NCBI GenBank assembly: GCA_944389195.1
Contig: CALXLM010000008.1
Coordinates: forward strand, 29,307-93,306
Length of the DNA: 64,000 nucleotides
Origin: an uncultured Opitutales bacterium
GTDB taxonomy: Bacteria > Verrucomicrobiota > Verrucomicrobiia > Opitutales > Intestinicryptomonadaceae
Direction of reading: 5' to 3'
A program made the translations under genes and the position numbers. Shown piece by piece: positions 27,256 through 35,822 of the stretch (its first letter is position 1; the number at the start of each line of letters is the position of its first letter). The notes below the pieces were generated by a model that was not told where the DNA came from, ran no database searches, and worked only from the letters and a program-made list of their open reading frames with translations.

Positions 27256-28358
27256 TCTATTTCAACTTTAAATTCGTTGTCTTCGTCCCTGTTCCATGAA
27301 AGATCTTGTGTGGCTTCCGAATATGCGAATAGTGGAGAATAAGTGCGCATGGATATGGTTTTGCCGTCGGGCATAAACTCCATTATGCGAATCCAGCCGT
27401 CTCCGCCGTTCCCGTTCCAGCCGCTGCATGATTGCGGATTGAACATGACGACGGGTATGTTTCTCCCGGAGGCGTTTTTGTATGTCAGGCGTCCGCTGAA
27501 GCGTTTCGGAACGCCAGAATGTCCGCAGAGCACAAGCTTGATGTTGTCGGAGTCGGATACGAGCTTTTCCATCAGCGATTCCGCCCAGTTGCGTGGCTTT
27601 AATTTGTACTTTTCGGTCTTTATTATTTCTATGACATTTGTGTTTGTGCGGAGTACGGAATGGGTAAGTATTATAAATTTTGCGTTTTTGTATTTGGTAT
27701 CTTTAGTCAGCTTTTTTGCCCACTCTATGGTTTCGTCGCGGGGGGCGAATTCGAGCGACACTACGATGATGTCCCCCCAGTTCTTGTCGGAAAATTTGTA
27801 TGCGGCGTTTTCAAGTGTGGATATTCCGTGTGCGTTCGGGAAAACGTCGACGAGACAGTCTAGCCAGCATTTGTTTTTAGATATCGGGAAATATTCGTTA
27901 AAGTGCGAATTGCGGTTTTCAGACGACAGAATGCCGTAGTCGTGGTTTCCCGTACAGAGAATGTACGGCATGACCCCGTCGAGTCTGCCGAATGCCCGCG
28001 CCACGCTTTGCCACATGCCGTAACTGTGAATGTTTCCATTGACGGTTTTCGAGCGGTTGATTGACTTTAAAAGCAGGTCGTTCTTGTCCACGAGGTCGCC
28101 GGTGCATAGGGCCGCCTTTATATTCAACGCGTCTTTGTGGGCGGCGGTCCAAGCAGTCATAAGTTCAAATATCGGCTGGTTAAATGTGAACTTGACGTAT
28201 GTTTGGGGGTCGCCGAACAATATCATTGAAAACGAGTCTTTGTCCTGAAGGACCGGAGGATTCTTCAGCTTGACGTCGGGCGGATTGCATATGTCCCCGA
28301 AAAGCGTGGACAGCGAAACTGCCAATAATAATAAAACTGGTATTGGTTTTCTTTTCAT
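27252..28358 (-). CDS. Exported calcineurin-like metallophosphoesterase
   Basis: A 368-residue protein starting at ATG 28358 (MKRKPIPVLLLLAVSL, a signal peptide); the extra 11 codons upstream look non-coding. The dinuclear-metal motifs are in order: ILFGDPQ (the usual DxH is DPQ), CTGDLVDKND, CTGNHDYG, ILTHS and LCGHSG. The enzyme would hydrolyse phosphate esters in the periplasm. It overlaps the transglutaminase-TPR gene (ATGA), pointing to a joint extracytoplasmic function. The DxQ variation at the first motif is known in some members and need not abolish activity. Confidence 0.88.
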   Translation of the reverse strand: MKRKPIPVLLLLAVSLSTLFGDICNPPDVKLKNPPVLQDKDSFSMILFGDPQTYVKFTFNQPIFELMTAWTAAHKDALNIKAALCTGDLVDKNDLLLKSINRSKTVNGNIHSYGMWQSVARAFGRLDGVMPYILCTGNHDYGILSSENRNSHFNEYFPISKNKCWLDCLVDVFPNAHGISTLENAAYKFSDKNWGDIIVVSLEFAPRDETIEWAKKLTKDTKYKNAKFIILTHSVLRTNTNVIEIIKTEKYKLKPRNWAESLMEKLVSDSDNIKLVLCGHSGVPKRFSGRLTYKNASGRNIPVVMFNPQSCSGWNGNGGDGWIRIMEFMPDGKTISMRTYSPLFAYSEATQDLSWNRDEDNEFKVEIE

Positions 28359-28401
28359 CTTTATGTGTTGGTTGCGTGTTGGTTGTGTCAAAAATTAACC
28401 C

Positions 28402-28421
28402 CGCCGTCCGTTTCAGCGGCG
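28402..28421 (-). terminator. Weak possible terminator after the phosphohexomutase gene
   Basis: A 5-bp GC stem (28402-28406 with 28417-28421) is followed on the minus strand by GGGGTTAATTTTTG. It is short and imperfect, but lies between the mutase stop and the metallophosphoesterase start. Confidence 0.3.
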
Positions 28422-28510
28422 AGATTCAAAAATAAAACTCCAACGCATATGCCTGATGTGCGGCGCCACGGGGTTGACTGGATCGAAGCGTAAAAGAATG
28501 CTGGTTTGTT

Positions 28511-30463
28511 TCAAGCACTTTTCCCGACTTTTTCGAAAGTTTTTTCGAGGCCGTCCAGAATGCGGTCGAGCCCCGAGCGCGCCTTCGCCTTCGCATCTTC
28601 AAGCTTTTCTGGAGATGACACATCTTCTGCCGCAAAAGCGTAGAATTTTATTTTAGGCTCAGTGCCGCTTCCGCGGATTGCAAAGCTGTACCCGTTTTCC
28701 AGCGTATAAAAGAAAAACTTTTCGCGCGGAATGCGCTCACCGTCGGCGTCGAATATTGCGTCCCTGTTGAAATTGACTGCCTTGGCCACTTTTATTCCGG
28801 CCACATCTTCAAGTGGGGACTCGTCGAGCGACTTTAAGAAAGCCTGTATTTCCGCCGCACCCTCTGCGCCTTCGCGGTATATGCTGCGCAAATCCTCAAG
28901 GTAATAGCCGCACTTTATATATATCGAATCGAGGTAGTCCTCAACGCTTTTCCCGAGCGACTTTAGATATGCCAGCATTTCCGCAAACATTATGACGGCC
29001 GCGTTGGCGTCCTTGTCGCGCACCGAGTCTGTGCCGAGATAGCCGTAGCTTTCCTCGCCCCCGAATACGAAAAACGTGCTGTATTCCTGCATGAGTTTCG
29101 CGCGCTCCGCATAAGGCAAATTCGAACAGTCGAAACCCGCGGCGTCGGCGAGCTTTTTTTCGTATTTTGTCAGCTTTCCCCCTATCCACTTAAATCCAGT
29201 GAGCGTATTGACGCACTTGAGCCCGTGGGAATGCGCTATCTTGTCCTGCAGCGGCGTTGTCACAAAAGTCTTTATGATGGCGCAGTTTTCGGGCTTTACG
29301 ATGATTTTTTTTGCCTTCATCTGCGACGCGCGGTATTCAGCCAAAAGCGACCCTATCATATTGCCCGTCAAAATCCGCGCGCTGCCGTTGCGCGTGCGGA
29401 TAGCAACTCCCATTCTGTCGGCGTCGGGGTCGGTAGCCATCACGCATTCGGCTCCCGACTCCATCATTTTTGCTATGCCCATTGAAAGGGTTTCGGCATA
29501 TTCCGGATTTGGCTGCTTGACCGTCGGGAAACGCGGATCCATAACCATCTGTTCTTCCACAAGAATCGGATCGAGGCCGAAGTGCCTCATAACTTCGGGG
29601 CAAAGCGCCGCTCCAGTTCCGTGAACCGGCGTAAAAACGAGTTTTGGCTTGTTCGCCGCCATTACTTCCTTGTCAACAACGCAGTTTTCTATGGATTTGA
29701 CATACGCTTCTTCCGCTTCGCGTGGAACAGCCTTTACGCCTTCAAGATCTATTTCCAAAAAAGCCCCGACGTCCTTCCATTCGGTTTTTCCTACCTCGTC
29801 AACGATTCCCTCTGCGTGCGGCGATATCACTTGGGCGCCGTCTGAAAAATAAACCTTGTATCCGTTGTCGTAGGCTGGATTGTGGCTTGCCGTAATAACG
29901 ACGCCGGCAGTAGCCCCAAGCTTGCGCACCGTAAACGAGAGTTGGGGAGTGGAGCGCGGTCCGCCGAAAATAAACACCTCTCCGCCCAGTTTTTTCCACA
30001 CAGAAGCGCAGAGATGCGAGAAATGCGGCGAAAAGTGGCGGACATCGCATGCTACCGCAAGCCTGGGCGTTCCCCCGCCTTTGGCGTCCAAAAATTTTTT
30101 GCAGTATTTGAACAGCCCGATTGTTGCCCGGGCCACGTTAAAATCGTTCATGTAGCTTGCGCCTACCGCCGCATGTTCGGGGGTGCCGGTTTCGGACAAT
30201 GTCCCGATTTCGGCTTTTGCCTGCTTTTTGCCTATGGTTCGCCCCCTCATGCCTCCCGTTCCGAAAGCGAGGGGCTTAAAAAACCTGTCGTTTATTTCCT
30301 CAAAATCCTCGTTTTTTAAAAGTTCGCAAAGCGATTCGAGCGCCCAATCGGGCAGAAAGTTTTGCGAAAGCCAAGTTTCAAGGTTTTTCGCGGCGTCTTC
30401 GAGAATTTTTCCGCTTTCCCGCGCGGAAGTTGCCAATGATTTCAGTTCAACATTTTTGTCCAT
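28511..30463 (-). CDS. Phosphoglucomutase/phosphomannomutase family protein
   Basis: Interconverts hexose 1- and 6-phosphates in the cytoplasm. The 650-residue protein is of the long PGM2-like type. Landmarks are FGTGGMRGRTIG near the N-terminus, the phosphoserine loop TASHNPAYDNGYK, the metal loop ATDPDADRMG, the sugar loop GGEESYGY and the C-terminal phosphate-binding RGSGTEPKIKFY. All catalytic loops are intact. It lies just downstream of a terminator that closes the glyA operon, so it should have its own promoter in the 76-bp gap. Confidence 0.93.
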   Translation of the reverse strand: MDKNVELKSLATSARESGKILEDAAKNLETWLSQNFLPDWALESLCELLKNEDFEEINDRFFKPLAFGTGGMRGRTIGKKQAKAEIGTLSETGTPEHAAVGASYMNDFNVARATIGLFKYCKKFLDAKGGGTPRLAVACDVRHFSPHFSHLCASVWKKLGGEVFIFGGPRSTPQLSFTVRKLGATAGVVITASHNPAYDNGYKVYFSDGAQVISPHAEGIVDEVGKTEWKDVGAFLEIDLEGVKAVPREAEEAYVKSIENCVVDKEVMAANKPKLVFTPVHGTGAALCPEVMRHFGLDPILVEEQMVMDPRFPTVKQPNPEYAETLSMGIAKMMESGAECVMATDPDADRMGVAIRTRNGSARILTGNMIGSLLAEYRASQMKAKKIIVKPENCAIIKTFVTTPLQDKIAHSHGLKCVNTLTGFKWIGGKLTKYEKKLADAAGFDCSNLPYAERAKLMQEYSTFFVFGGEESYGYLGTDSVRDKDANAAVIMFAEMLAYLKSLGKSVEDYLDSIYIKCGYYLEDLRSIYREGAEGAAEIQAFLKSLDESPLEDVAGIKVAKAVNFNRDAIFDADGERIPREKFFFYTLENGYSFAIRGSGTEPKIKFYAFAAEDVSSPEKLEDAKAKARSGLDRILDGLEKTFEKVGKSA

Positions 30464-30492
30464 CTGCTGCCAATCGCTATTCGTTGTAAATT

Positions 30493-30530
30493 AAAAAACC
30501 GGGCCGTTTTTCGGAACAAACCCGGTTTTT
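30493..30530 (-). terminator. Intrinsic terminator of glyA
   Basis: A 10-bp stem (30494-30503 with 30521-30530) has AAAAA/TTTTT ends, so it can act as a terminator on the minus strand. It lies 9 bp after the glyA stop codon. Confidence 0.8.
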
Positions 30531-30539
30531 ACCGCCTTC

Positions 30540-31799
30540 TTAGTAGGGAAGGGGGTATTTGCGGCAGAGCGATTCCGCAATGGCCTTAGCCCTGCCGATT
30601 TCCGCCTCGTTTTCAGGAGCATTGAGAACTGCGACGATTGCCTCCGCTATTTCGTCCATATCCGATTCCACCATGCCCCTACTCGTGACGGCTGGAGTTC
30701 CCAGCCTTATGCCGCTCGCCTTAAAGGGAGACCTTGTTTCTCCCGGAATGGTATTCTTATTCGTAGTGATGTTCGCCTTGTCGAGCGCGGTTTGTGCGTC
30801 CTTGCCGGTGAGATCCGGATGGCTTATGCGCAGGTCGATAAGAATAAGATGGTTGTCGGTGCCTCCGGAAACAAGCCCTATCCCGCGCTTTTTCAACCCC
30901 TCCGCCAGCGCCGCGGCATTTTTTACAATCTGCTTTTGGTAATCTTTGAAGGAGTCTTTCAAGGCTTCGCCGAAACAAACCGCCTTTCCTGCTATGACGT
31001 GCATTAGCGGTCCGCCCTGTATGCCGGGGAATATTGCAGAGTCTATCGCTTTTGCGTATTCCTGTTTGCACATGATTATGCCTCCGCGCGGGCCGCGAAG
31101 CGTTTTATGGGTTGTTGTGGTCACAAAGTCGCAGTGCGGAACGGGCGACGCATGGACGCCTGCCGCGACAAGTCCGGCAATATGCGCTATGTCGGCCATC
31201 AACATTGCGCCGCATTTTTTTGCGATTTTTCCCATTCTTTCGAAGTCGATTGCGCGCGGATATGCCGATGCGCCGACGGTTATCAGTTTGGGCTTTTCCG
31301 ATTCGGCGATTTTTTCCAGATTGTCGTAGTCAATGAATCCGGTTTTTTCGTTTACGCCGTAGTTAATCACCTTGTAAAGCATGCCCGAAACGTTTTTGGG
31401 GTGCCCGTGAGTGAGGTGGCCTCCGTGTTCGAGGGACATTGTGAGTATTTTGTCTCCTGGCGCGAGTACTGCCGTATATACCGCTATGTTGGCTTGCGAA
31501 CCCGAATGCGGCTGCACGTTTACATGCTCCGCCCCGAATAGTTTTTTTGCGCGGTCGATTGCAAGCTGCTCCACGATATCCACAAATTCGCATCCGCCGT
31601 AATATCTTTTCCCCGGATAGCCTTCGGCGTATTTGTTTGTAAGGGTCGAACCCATTGCCTCCATTACCGCCGGAATGACGAAATTCTCCGAGGCGATAAG
31701 TTCGATATGCGTTTGCTGTCTGTTGGTTTCGGCCTGTATTGCGTCGAATACCTCGCCGTCTATTTCCTTGAGTGGTGCTGCTTTTATAGCGTTATTCAT
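30540..31799 (-). CDS. glyA: Serine hydroxymethyltransferase
   Basis: PLP-dependent conversion of serine and tetrahydrofolate to glycine and methylene-tetrahydrofolate. At 419 residues it is full length. The substrate-site segment [18 protein letters not shown], the PLP-binding lysine in [14 protein letters not shown], and the C-terminal region with [12 protein letters not shown] are typical. It follows rpiB and a low-molecular-weight phosphatase gene in the same order as the ywlE-rpiB-glyA cluster of Bacillus, with a 90-bp AT-rich gap before it. Confidence 0.97.
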   Translation of the reverse strand: MNNAIKAAPLKEIDGEVFDAIQAETNRQQTHIELIASENFVIPAVMEAMGSTLTNKYAEGYPGKRYYGGCEFVDIVEQLAIDRAKKLFGAEHVNVQPHSGSQANIAVYTAVLAPGDKILTMSLEHGGHLTHGHPKNVSGMLYKVINYGVNEKTGFIDYDNLEKIAESEKPKLITVGASAYPRAIDFERMGKIAKKCGAMLMADIAHIAGLVAAGVHASPVPHCDFVTTTTHKTLRGPRGGIIMCKQEYAKAIDSAIFPGIQGGPLMHVIAGKAVCFGEALKDSFKDYQKQIVKNAAALAEGLKKRGIGLVSGGTDNHLILIDLRISHPDLTGKDAQTALDKANITTNKNTIPGETRSPFKASGIRLGTPAVTSRGMVESDMDEIAEAIVAVLNAPENEAEIGRAKAIAESLCRKYPLPY

Positions 31800-31889
31800 G
31801 GTAAAATTTCATAATATTGAGGTTTGTTTTACACGGGAACCGGAAAATTTTAAGGCTCTAAATTTTGCATTTTTTTGCAAACAAATTTT

Positions 31890-32336
31890 TTAGTGGAGCC
31901 GTTCGAAAGCGGTAAATTTGCATACGCGCCTCTCGTGTCTGCCGCCTTCAAACTGGGTTTCTGCGAAAATGCGCACCATTTCTGCAGCGAGCGCTGGCGG
32001 AACGTATTTTGCGCCCATGCATATCACGTTTGCGTTGTTATGCAGGCGCGAGAATTTTGCGCAGTCAGCGTTATGGCATAGCGCCGCCCGTATCCCCGCT
32101 ATTTTATTGGCGGCTATCGACATTCCTATTCCGGTGGTACATAGCAATACGCCAAAACTGGCTTTCCCCGATAGGACATCTGAACACACTTTTTCTGCGA
32201 AGTCCGGGTAATCGACGCTTTCGTTTCCGAAAGTTCCGTCGTCGGAAATTTCATATTCCCCGCCCAATATTTCAAGCAGGGCGGTTTTGAGCGCCACCGC
32301 GCCGTGGTCGCAGCCTATGCTAATTTTTTGTTTCAT
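31890..32336 (-). CDS. rpiB: Ribose-5-phosphate isomerase B
   Basis: Interconverts ribose 5-phosphate and ribulose 5-phosphate. The 148-residue RpiB/LacA fold starts with ISIGCDHGAVALK. The catalytic cysteine lies in LLCTTGIGMSIAANK, where the family often has CGTGIGMS. The HNNANVICMGAKYV and GGRHERRV segments bind the phosphate. Its start overlaps the end of the phosphatase gene by 17 bp, so translation is coupled. Confidence 0.95.
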   Translation of the reverse strand: MKQKISIGCDHGAVALKTALLEILGGEYEISDDGTFGNESVDYPDFAEKVCSDVLSGKASFGVLLCTTGIGMSIAANKIAGIRAALCHNADCAKFSRLHNNANVICMGAKYVPPALAAEMVRIFAETQFEGGRHERRVCKFTAFERLH

Positions 32337-32814
32337 TTTGAAGGTATCTTAGTATGCCGCCTATTGCGGAGGCCACGCTGTCGCGCACTTCCAAATATTC
32401 CGGGAGGTCGCCTCCGTACGGGTCGGGCACGTTCTTTTCTTCGGAATTTTCTGCCATGTCGAGCACGCGGAACAGCCTTTCGGGAAGGTTGTTGAAGCGG
32501 CGTTTTATGGAGTCTATATGTGAAGAGTCCATCGCAAATATTGCAAAGGCTTCGTTCACCATTTTCTGCGTAAGCAATTTTGAACGGAGCGAAGAAATGT
32601 CTATGCCTACGCTTTCAAGTGCCTCTATCGAATGGGCGCTCGGAAGTATGCCGTCAACGGTGGAGGTCCCAGCGGAGCAGATTTCAAGCTTGCGGACGGG
32701 ATCGTTTTTGTCGGTTGCCTCTATTGCGTGCCTCAACAGCGCCTCTCCCATGGGGGAGCGGCATATATTGCCCGAACATACGAAAATGACTTTATTGCGT
32801 TTTGCTTCCTTCAT
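32320..32814 (-). CDS. Low-molecular-weight protein phosphatase (LMW-PTP fold)
   Basis: A 164-residue phosphatase starting at ATG 32814; a GTG at 32829 is less likely. The P-loop is CSGNICRSPMGE (CX5R) and the general acid is in VPDPYGGD. Its position before rpiB and glyA matches ywlE, an arginine phosphatase. The P-loop, however, has Ile where YwlE has the Thr that favours phosphoarginine, so phosphotyrosine specificity is more likely. The gene belongs to the minus-strand cluster ending at the glyA terminator. Confidence 0.9.
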   Translation of the reverse strand: MKEAKRNKVIFVCSGNICRSPMGEALLRHAIEATDKNDPVRKLEICSAGTSTVDGILPSAHSIEALESVGIDISSLRSKLLTQKMVNEAFAIFAMDSSHIDSIKRRFNNLPERLFRVLDMAENSEEKNVPDPYGGDLPEYLEVRDSVASAIGGILRYLQNETKN

Positions 32815-33082
32815 TCTAAAAAAATACACCGTTTAGTTTAAGGCGATTTTACCGGCTGTCGAGCATTTTTGGATTTTTGAAGAGAGCGTTTTCCCCGGTC
32901 GGCTTCATTGGAGCGACGGTTTGTGCAAAAGGCCGGGAGCGAAAATGCGCATATACGGGTTTTTGCGCGCTGTGTCTGCGTTTGGCCACTTTGTGGAACG
33001 AGAAAAGCTCCGTTTATACGTCTGATTTAACCACCATCTTGACGTCAGCAAAGGGACACAATTTTCCGGTTTTCGGAATTTG

Positions 33083-34645
33083 CTAACCGCACGCTCCGCG
33101 GATTGCGAAGTGAATATAGTTAGGTATGTCGTTTGCGGATACAGATGTTTCGCCGAATTTTGCCGCGGCTTTTTCGGCGGCAAGACCGAGCGTTTGAGAC
33201 GCGCATACACCGGCCTCCAAAGCCGGATTTTCAAAATTGTGCGATTTGTTTGCAAGAAGAGCGCCAGCAATGCCAGCGAGAATGTCGCCGCTGCCCCCGC
33301 GCGCGAGCGCCGGAGAACCGCGCGTCTGCCGCACTATTATTTTGCCGTCCGACACCCTTGTGGCGGAAGATTTTAACGCGATAGAGCAGCCGTACTTTAG
33401 GCAGGACGATAAAAGCGATTTGTCGGAGGCGTCTTCCGCTATTTTCAAAATTTCCCCTTCGTGGGGCGTTAACAGCGCCGGAGAACCGCGCTTTAGCAGC
33501 AATTCCGCGACGGGCCGGCATATAGCGTCGGCGTCGATAACAGCCGGAAGCGATGGTGCCGATTTCAATATTTCAATCGTCAATGCCCGCGCTTCGGAAG
33601 AGCTTGTCATTCCCGGGCCTGCAAGAAGGCATGTGGCCGCATCGAGCCTGTGCCTTATGAGGGAGTATGATTCCAACGCCAACGCTCCGGATTCGTCCTC
33701 TGGGCATCCCGTCCAAATTGCCGAGGGTTCGGCTGCTGCAAATGCCGGTGCGAGCGATTCGGGGACGAAGGCCGACACGAGCCCAACTCCAGACCTCAAT
33801 GCGGATTTGACCGCGAGCATGGCGGCTCCAGGAAAGGTTTTCGAGCCGGCCAACACAAAGAGGTGGCCGTTGCTGCGTTTGTCGGAAAGCGACGGGCGCA
33901 AGGAGTTGAGAAATTCGAGCGCGTCGGGGCGCGTTATGAAATCGGTTTTGTTGGCCGTATCATCGCCCCAAAAGCCGGACTTGTCGAAAAAGCCTATGTC
34001 AACATACCGTATGCGTCCTACAAACTCCCTGTTAAACGGTTTGAAAAGCGGAGTTTTGCATATTCCGACCGCGTATGTGGCGTCGGCGCGGAAAACGGGG
34101 AGGCTGGGTTCGTCGGAGGCGCCCGACGGGGTGTCTATGCTTATTTTTATTTTTGCCTCGATTTTATTTGCGGCTTCAATCTCGCGGGAAGTGTCGGGGC
34201 GCGCTGGAGGCTTGAAACTCATTCCGCTTATTCCGTCCACGATAAGGTCGAATTTTTCCGACGCAATCCGCGCGATCAAAGCGGGTGGCAATGTAGGGAC
34301 GTTTTTGCCGTCGCAAAGCGAGAGCAGGCGGGCGAGCGCGCGCTTTGTGTTGTTTTTCAAAAAGCGCGCCTCGTTGGCGACGAGCGTTGCTTTTGCCTCC
34401 GGAAAACGTTCGCACAGAGAATGGAGGAAGACGAGCGCGTCACCGCCGTTGTGGCCGTTTCCGACAAGCGCCAGTATGCGAGGGGAGGAGGGCAGCATTT
34501 CGGAAAATTCCTCCAAAAACATTTTTGCGGCCGCTTCTCCCGCCGCTTTCATCGCCGAAAACGCAGCGTCCTCCGAACCGCCGAGAATGCGCGATTCGAA
34601 CAATCCGGATTCGGACGGTGTCAATATGGGGTCGAAAAGTTTCAT
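33083..34645 (-). CDS. nnr: Bifunctional NAD(P)H-hydrate repair enzyme
   Basis: Repairs hydrated NAD(P)H. The N-terminal half (about 1-210) is the YjeF_N epimerase with GNGHNGGDALVF. The C-terminal half (about 215-510) is the ribokinase-fold ADP-dependent dehydratase with AGSKTFPGAAMLA, LAGPGM, VIDADAI, LTPHEGE and the GGSGDILAG anion hole. Both domains look complete, at 520 residues. It follows acpS by 18 bp in the pdxJ-acpS-nnr order seen in many bacteria. Confidence 0.95.
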   Translation of the reverse strand: MKLFDPILTPSESGLFESRILGGSEDAAFSAMKAAGEAAAKMFLEEFSEMLPSSPRILALVGNGHNGGDALVFLHSLCERFPEAKATLVANEARFLKNNTKRALARLLSLCDGKNVPTLPPALIARIASEKFDLIVDGISGMSFKPPARPDTSREIEAANKIEAKIKISIDTPSGASDEPSLPVFRADATYAVGICKTPLFKPFNREFVGRIRYVDIGFFDKSGFWGDDTANKTDFITRPDALEFLNSLRPSLSDKRSNGHLFVLAGSKTFPGAAMLAVKSALRSGVGLVSAFVPESLAPAFAAAEPSAIWTGCPEDESGALALESYSLIRHRLDAATCLLAGPGMTSSSEARALTIEILKSAPSLPAVIDADAICRPVAELLLKRGSPALLTPHEGEILKIAEDASDKSLLSSCLKYGCSIALKSSATRVSDGKIIVRQTRGSPALARGGSGDILAGIAGALLANKSHNFENPALEAGVCASQTLGLAAEKAAAKFGETSVSANDIPNYIHFAIRGACG

Positions 34646-34663
34646 TGAAAATCGTTTTTGCCT

Positions 34664-35071
34664 TTAGCGTGCCGCCACGGCGAATGCGAGGGCGAAGTCT
34701 TTAAGATGGGAAAGGCTCACAAGCATCTCCCTTGCGCCGAGCTTTTCCAGCGCCTCTTTTGCCGCGTCGTCAAGAACGGCGCGCGGGGCGCCCGATTCGT
34801 CGTTTTCTACCGAAAGGCTTTTTAGGCCTATCTTATCCCTAAAGCCGGTTCCGAGAGCCTTTGCCATGGCCTCTTTGGCCGCGAAGCGCGCCGCAAAGCG
34901 CATGTCCGCGTCGGCCCGGTCTTGGCAGTAACGTATTTCGGTGTCGGTAAAGGTTTTTTTTAGAAACGAGTCTCCGTACTTTTGCCGAAGTTTGGCTATG
35001 CGCGCCACGTCGGCAATGTCTGTCCCGACACCGGCCACGGACGGCAATTCAAATTGGGGTTTATCGGGCAT
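34664..35071 (-). CDS. acpS: Holo-[acyl-carrier-protein] synthase
   Basis: Transfers 4'-phosphopantetheine from CoA to apo-ACP. At 135 residues it is slightly longer than usual because of a short N-terminal extension. The two signature regions are VGTDIADVARI (Mg-binding Asp) and FAAKEAMAKALG, followed by the terminal SLSHLKDFALAFAV. Its 5' end overlaps pdxJ by 11 bp and nnr follows, so all three are one operon. Confidence 0.95.
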   Translation of the reverse strand: MPDKPQFELPSVAGVGTDIADVARIAKLRQKYGDSFLKKTFTDTEIRYCQDRADADMRFAARFAAKEAMAKALGTGFRDKIGLKSLSVENDESGAPRAVLDDAAKEALEKLGAREMLVSLSHLKDFALAFAVAAR

Positions 35072-35810
35072 TTATAAGCTCTTTCATTTCCGCGGTCGCG
35101 CGTTCCATTCCCACAAGCAGGGACCTCGAAATTATTGTGTGGCCTATATTTAGCTCGTTAAATTTAGCGGCCCGCACAAGTTCGCCAACGTTTTCGTAGT
35201 TTATTCCGTGCCCGGAATTTACAATAAGTCCGAGCGATTCCGCAAATTTTTGTGCCGCGGCTAATCTGTTTAATTCACCGAGTTTTTTTGGGGGATTTCC
35301 CCACGCGTTGGCATACGCGCCCGTGTGCAGCTCGACTGCAGCCGCCCCGATTTCATGGGCAATTTTTATTTGGATTTCGTCAGGATCGACAAAAACCGAG
35401 CAGACGGCTCCGGCCCCGGAGAGGATTTCGATTGCCCGCGCGGTCTTATCTTTGTTGGCGACAAGGTTTACGCCGCCTTCGGTTGTCACTTCGAGCCTGT
35501 TTTCGGGGACGAGGCAGACGTAGTCGGGGCGTATGTTGGAGGCAAATTTGATTATTTCTTCCGAACACGCCATCTCGAGGTTAAGTTTCGTAGTTATGCG
35601 CTGCCGCAAAAGTTTAATGTCGGCGTCCTGCATATGCCGTCTGTCCTCGCGCAGGTGCGCCGTTATCGAATCCGCTCCGCCGCGTTCCGCCGCGAGCGCT
35701 ATCTCCACAGGGTCGGGTTCGATTACTATTGACGTTTCGTTTTCCAATCCGCGGTAACGCGCCTGCCTCAAGGTTGCGCTATGGTCTATGTTTACACCGA
35801 GTTTTGTCAT
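35061..35810 (-). CDS. pdxJ: Pyridoxine 5'-phosphate synthase
   Basis: Last step of the DXP-dependent vitamin B6 pathway, joining aminoacetone phosphate and deoxyxylulose phosphate. The 249-residue TIM barrel shows the diagnostic GVNIDHSATLRQARY start, the active-site ITAHLREDRRHM, and CLVPENRLEVTTEGG. The C-terminal NSGHGINYENV and ELNIGHTIISRSL segments bind phosphate. First of pdxJ-acpS-nnr. Confidence 0.97.
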   Translation of the reverse strand: MTKLGVNIDHSATLRQARYRGLENETSIVIEPDPVEIALAAERGGADSITAHLREDRRHMQDADIKLLRQRITTKLNLEMACSEEIIKFASNIRPDYVCLVPENRLEVTTEGGVNLVANKDKTARAIEILSGAGAVCSVFVDPDEIQIKIAHEIGAAAVELHTGAYANAWGNPPKKLGELNRLAAAQKFAESLGLIVNSGHGINYENVGELVRAAKFNELNIGHTIISRSLLVGMERATAEMKELINAR

Positions 35811-35822
35811 ATCAGATTTGTC

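Noticed and set aside
28362..28388. 11-bp tandem repeat (GTGTTGGTTG) before the metallophosphoesterase start
   Set aside because: It lies in the probable leader, has only two copies and no matching partner; no function can be argued.
33237..34667. 476-codon plus-strand frame opposite nnr
   Set aside because: Its length comes from the GC-rich antisense of nnr, whose two domains are complete and unmistakable.
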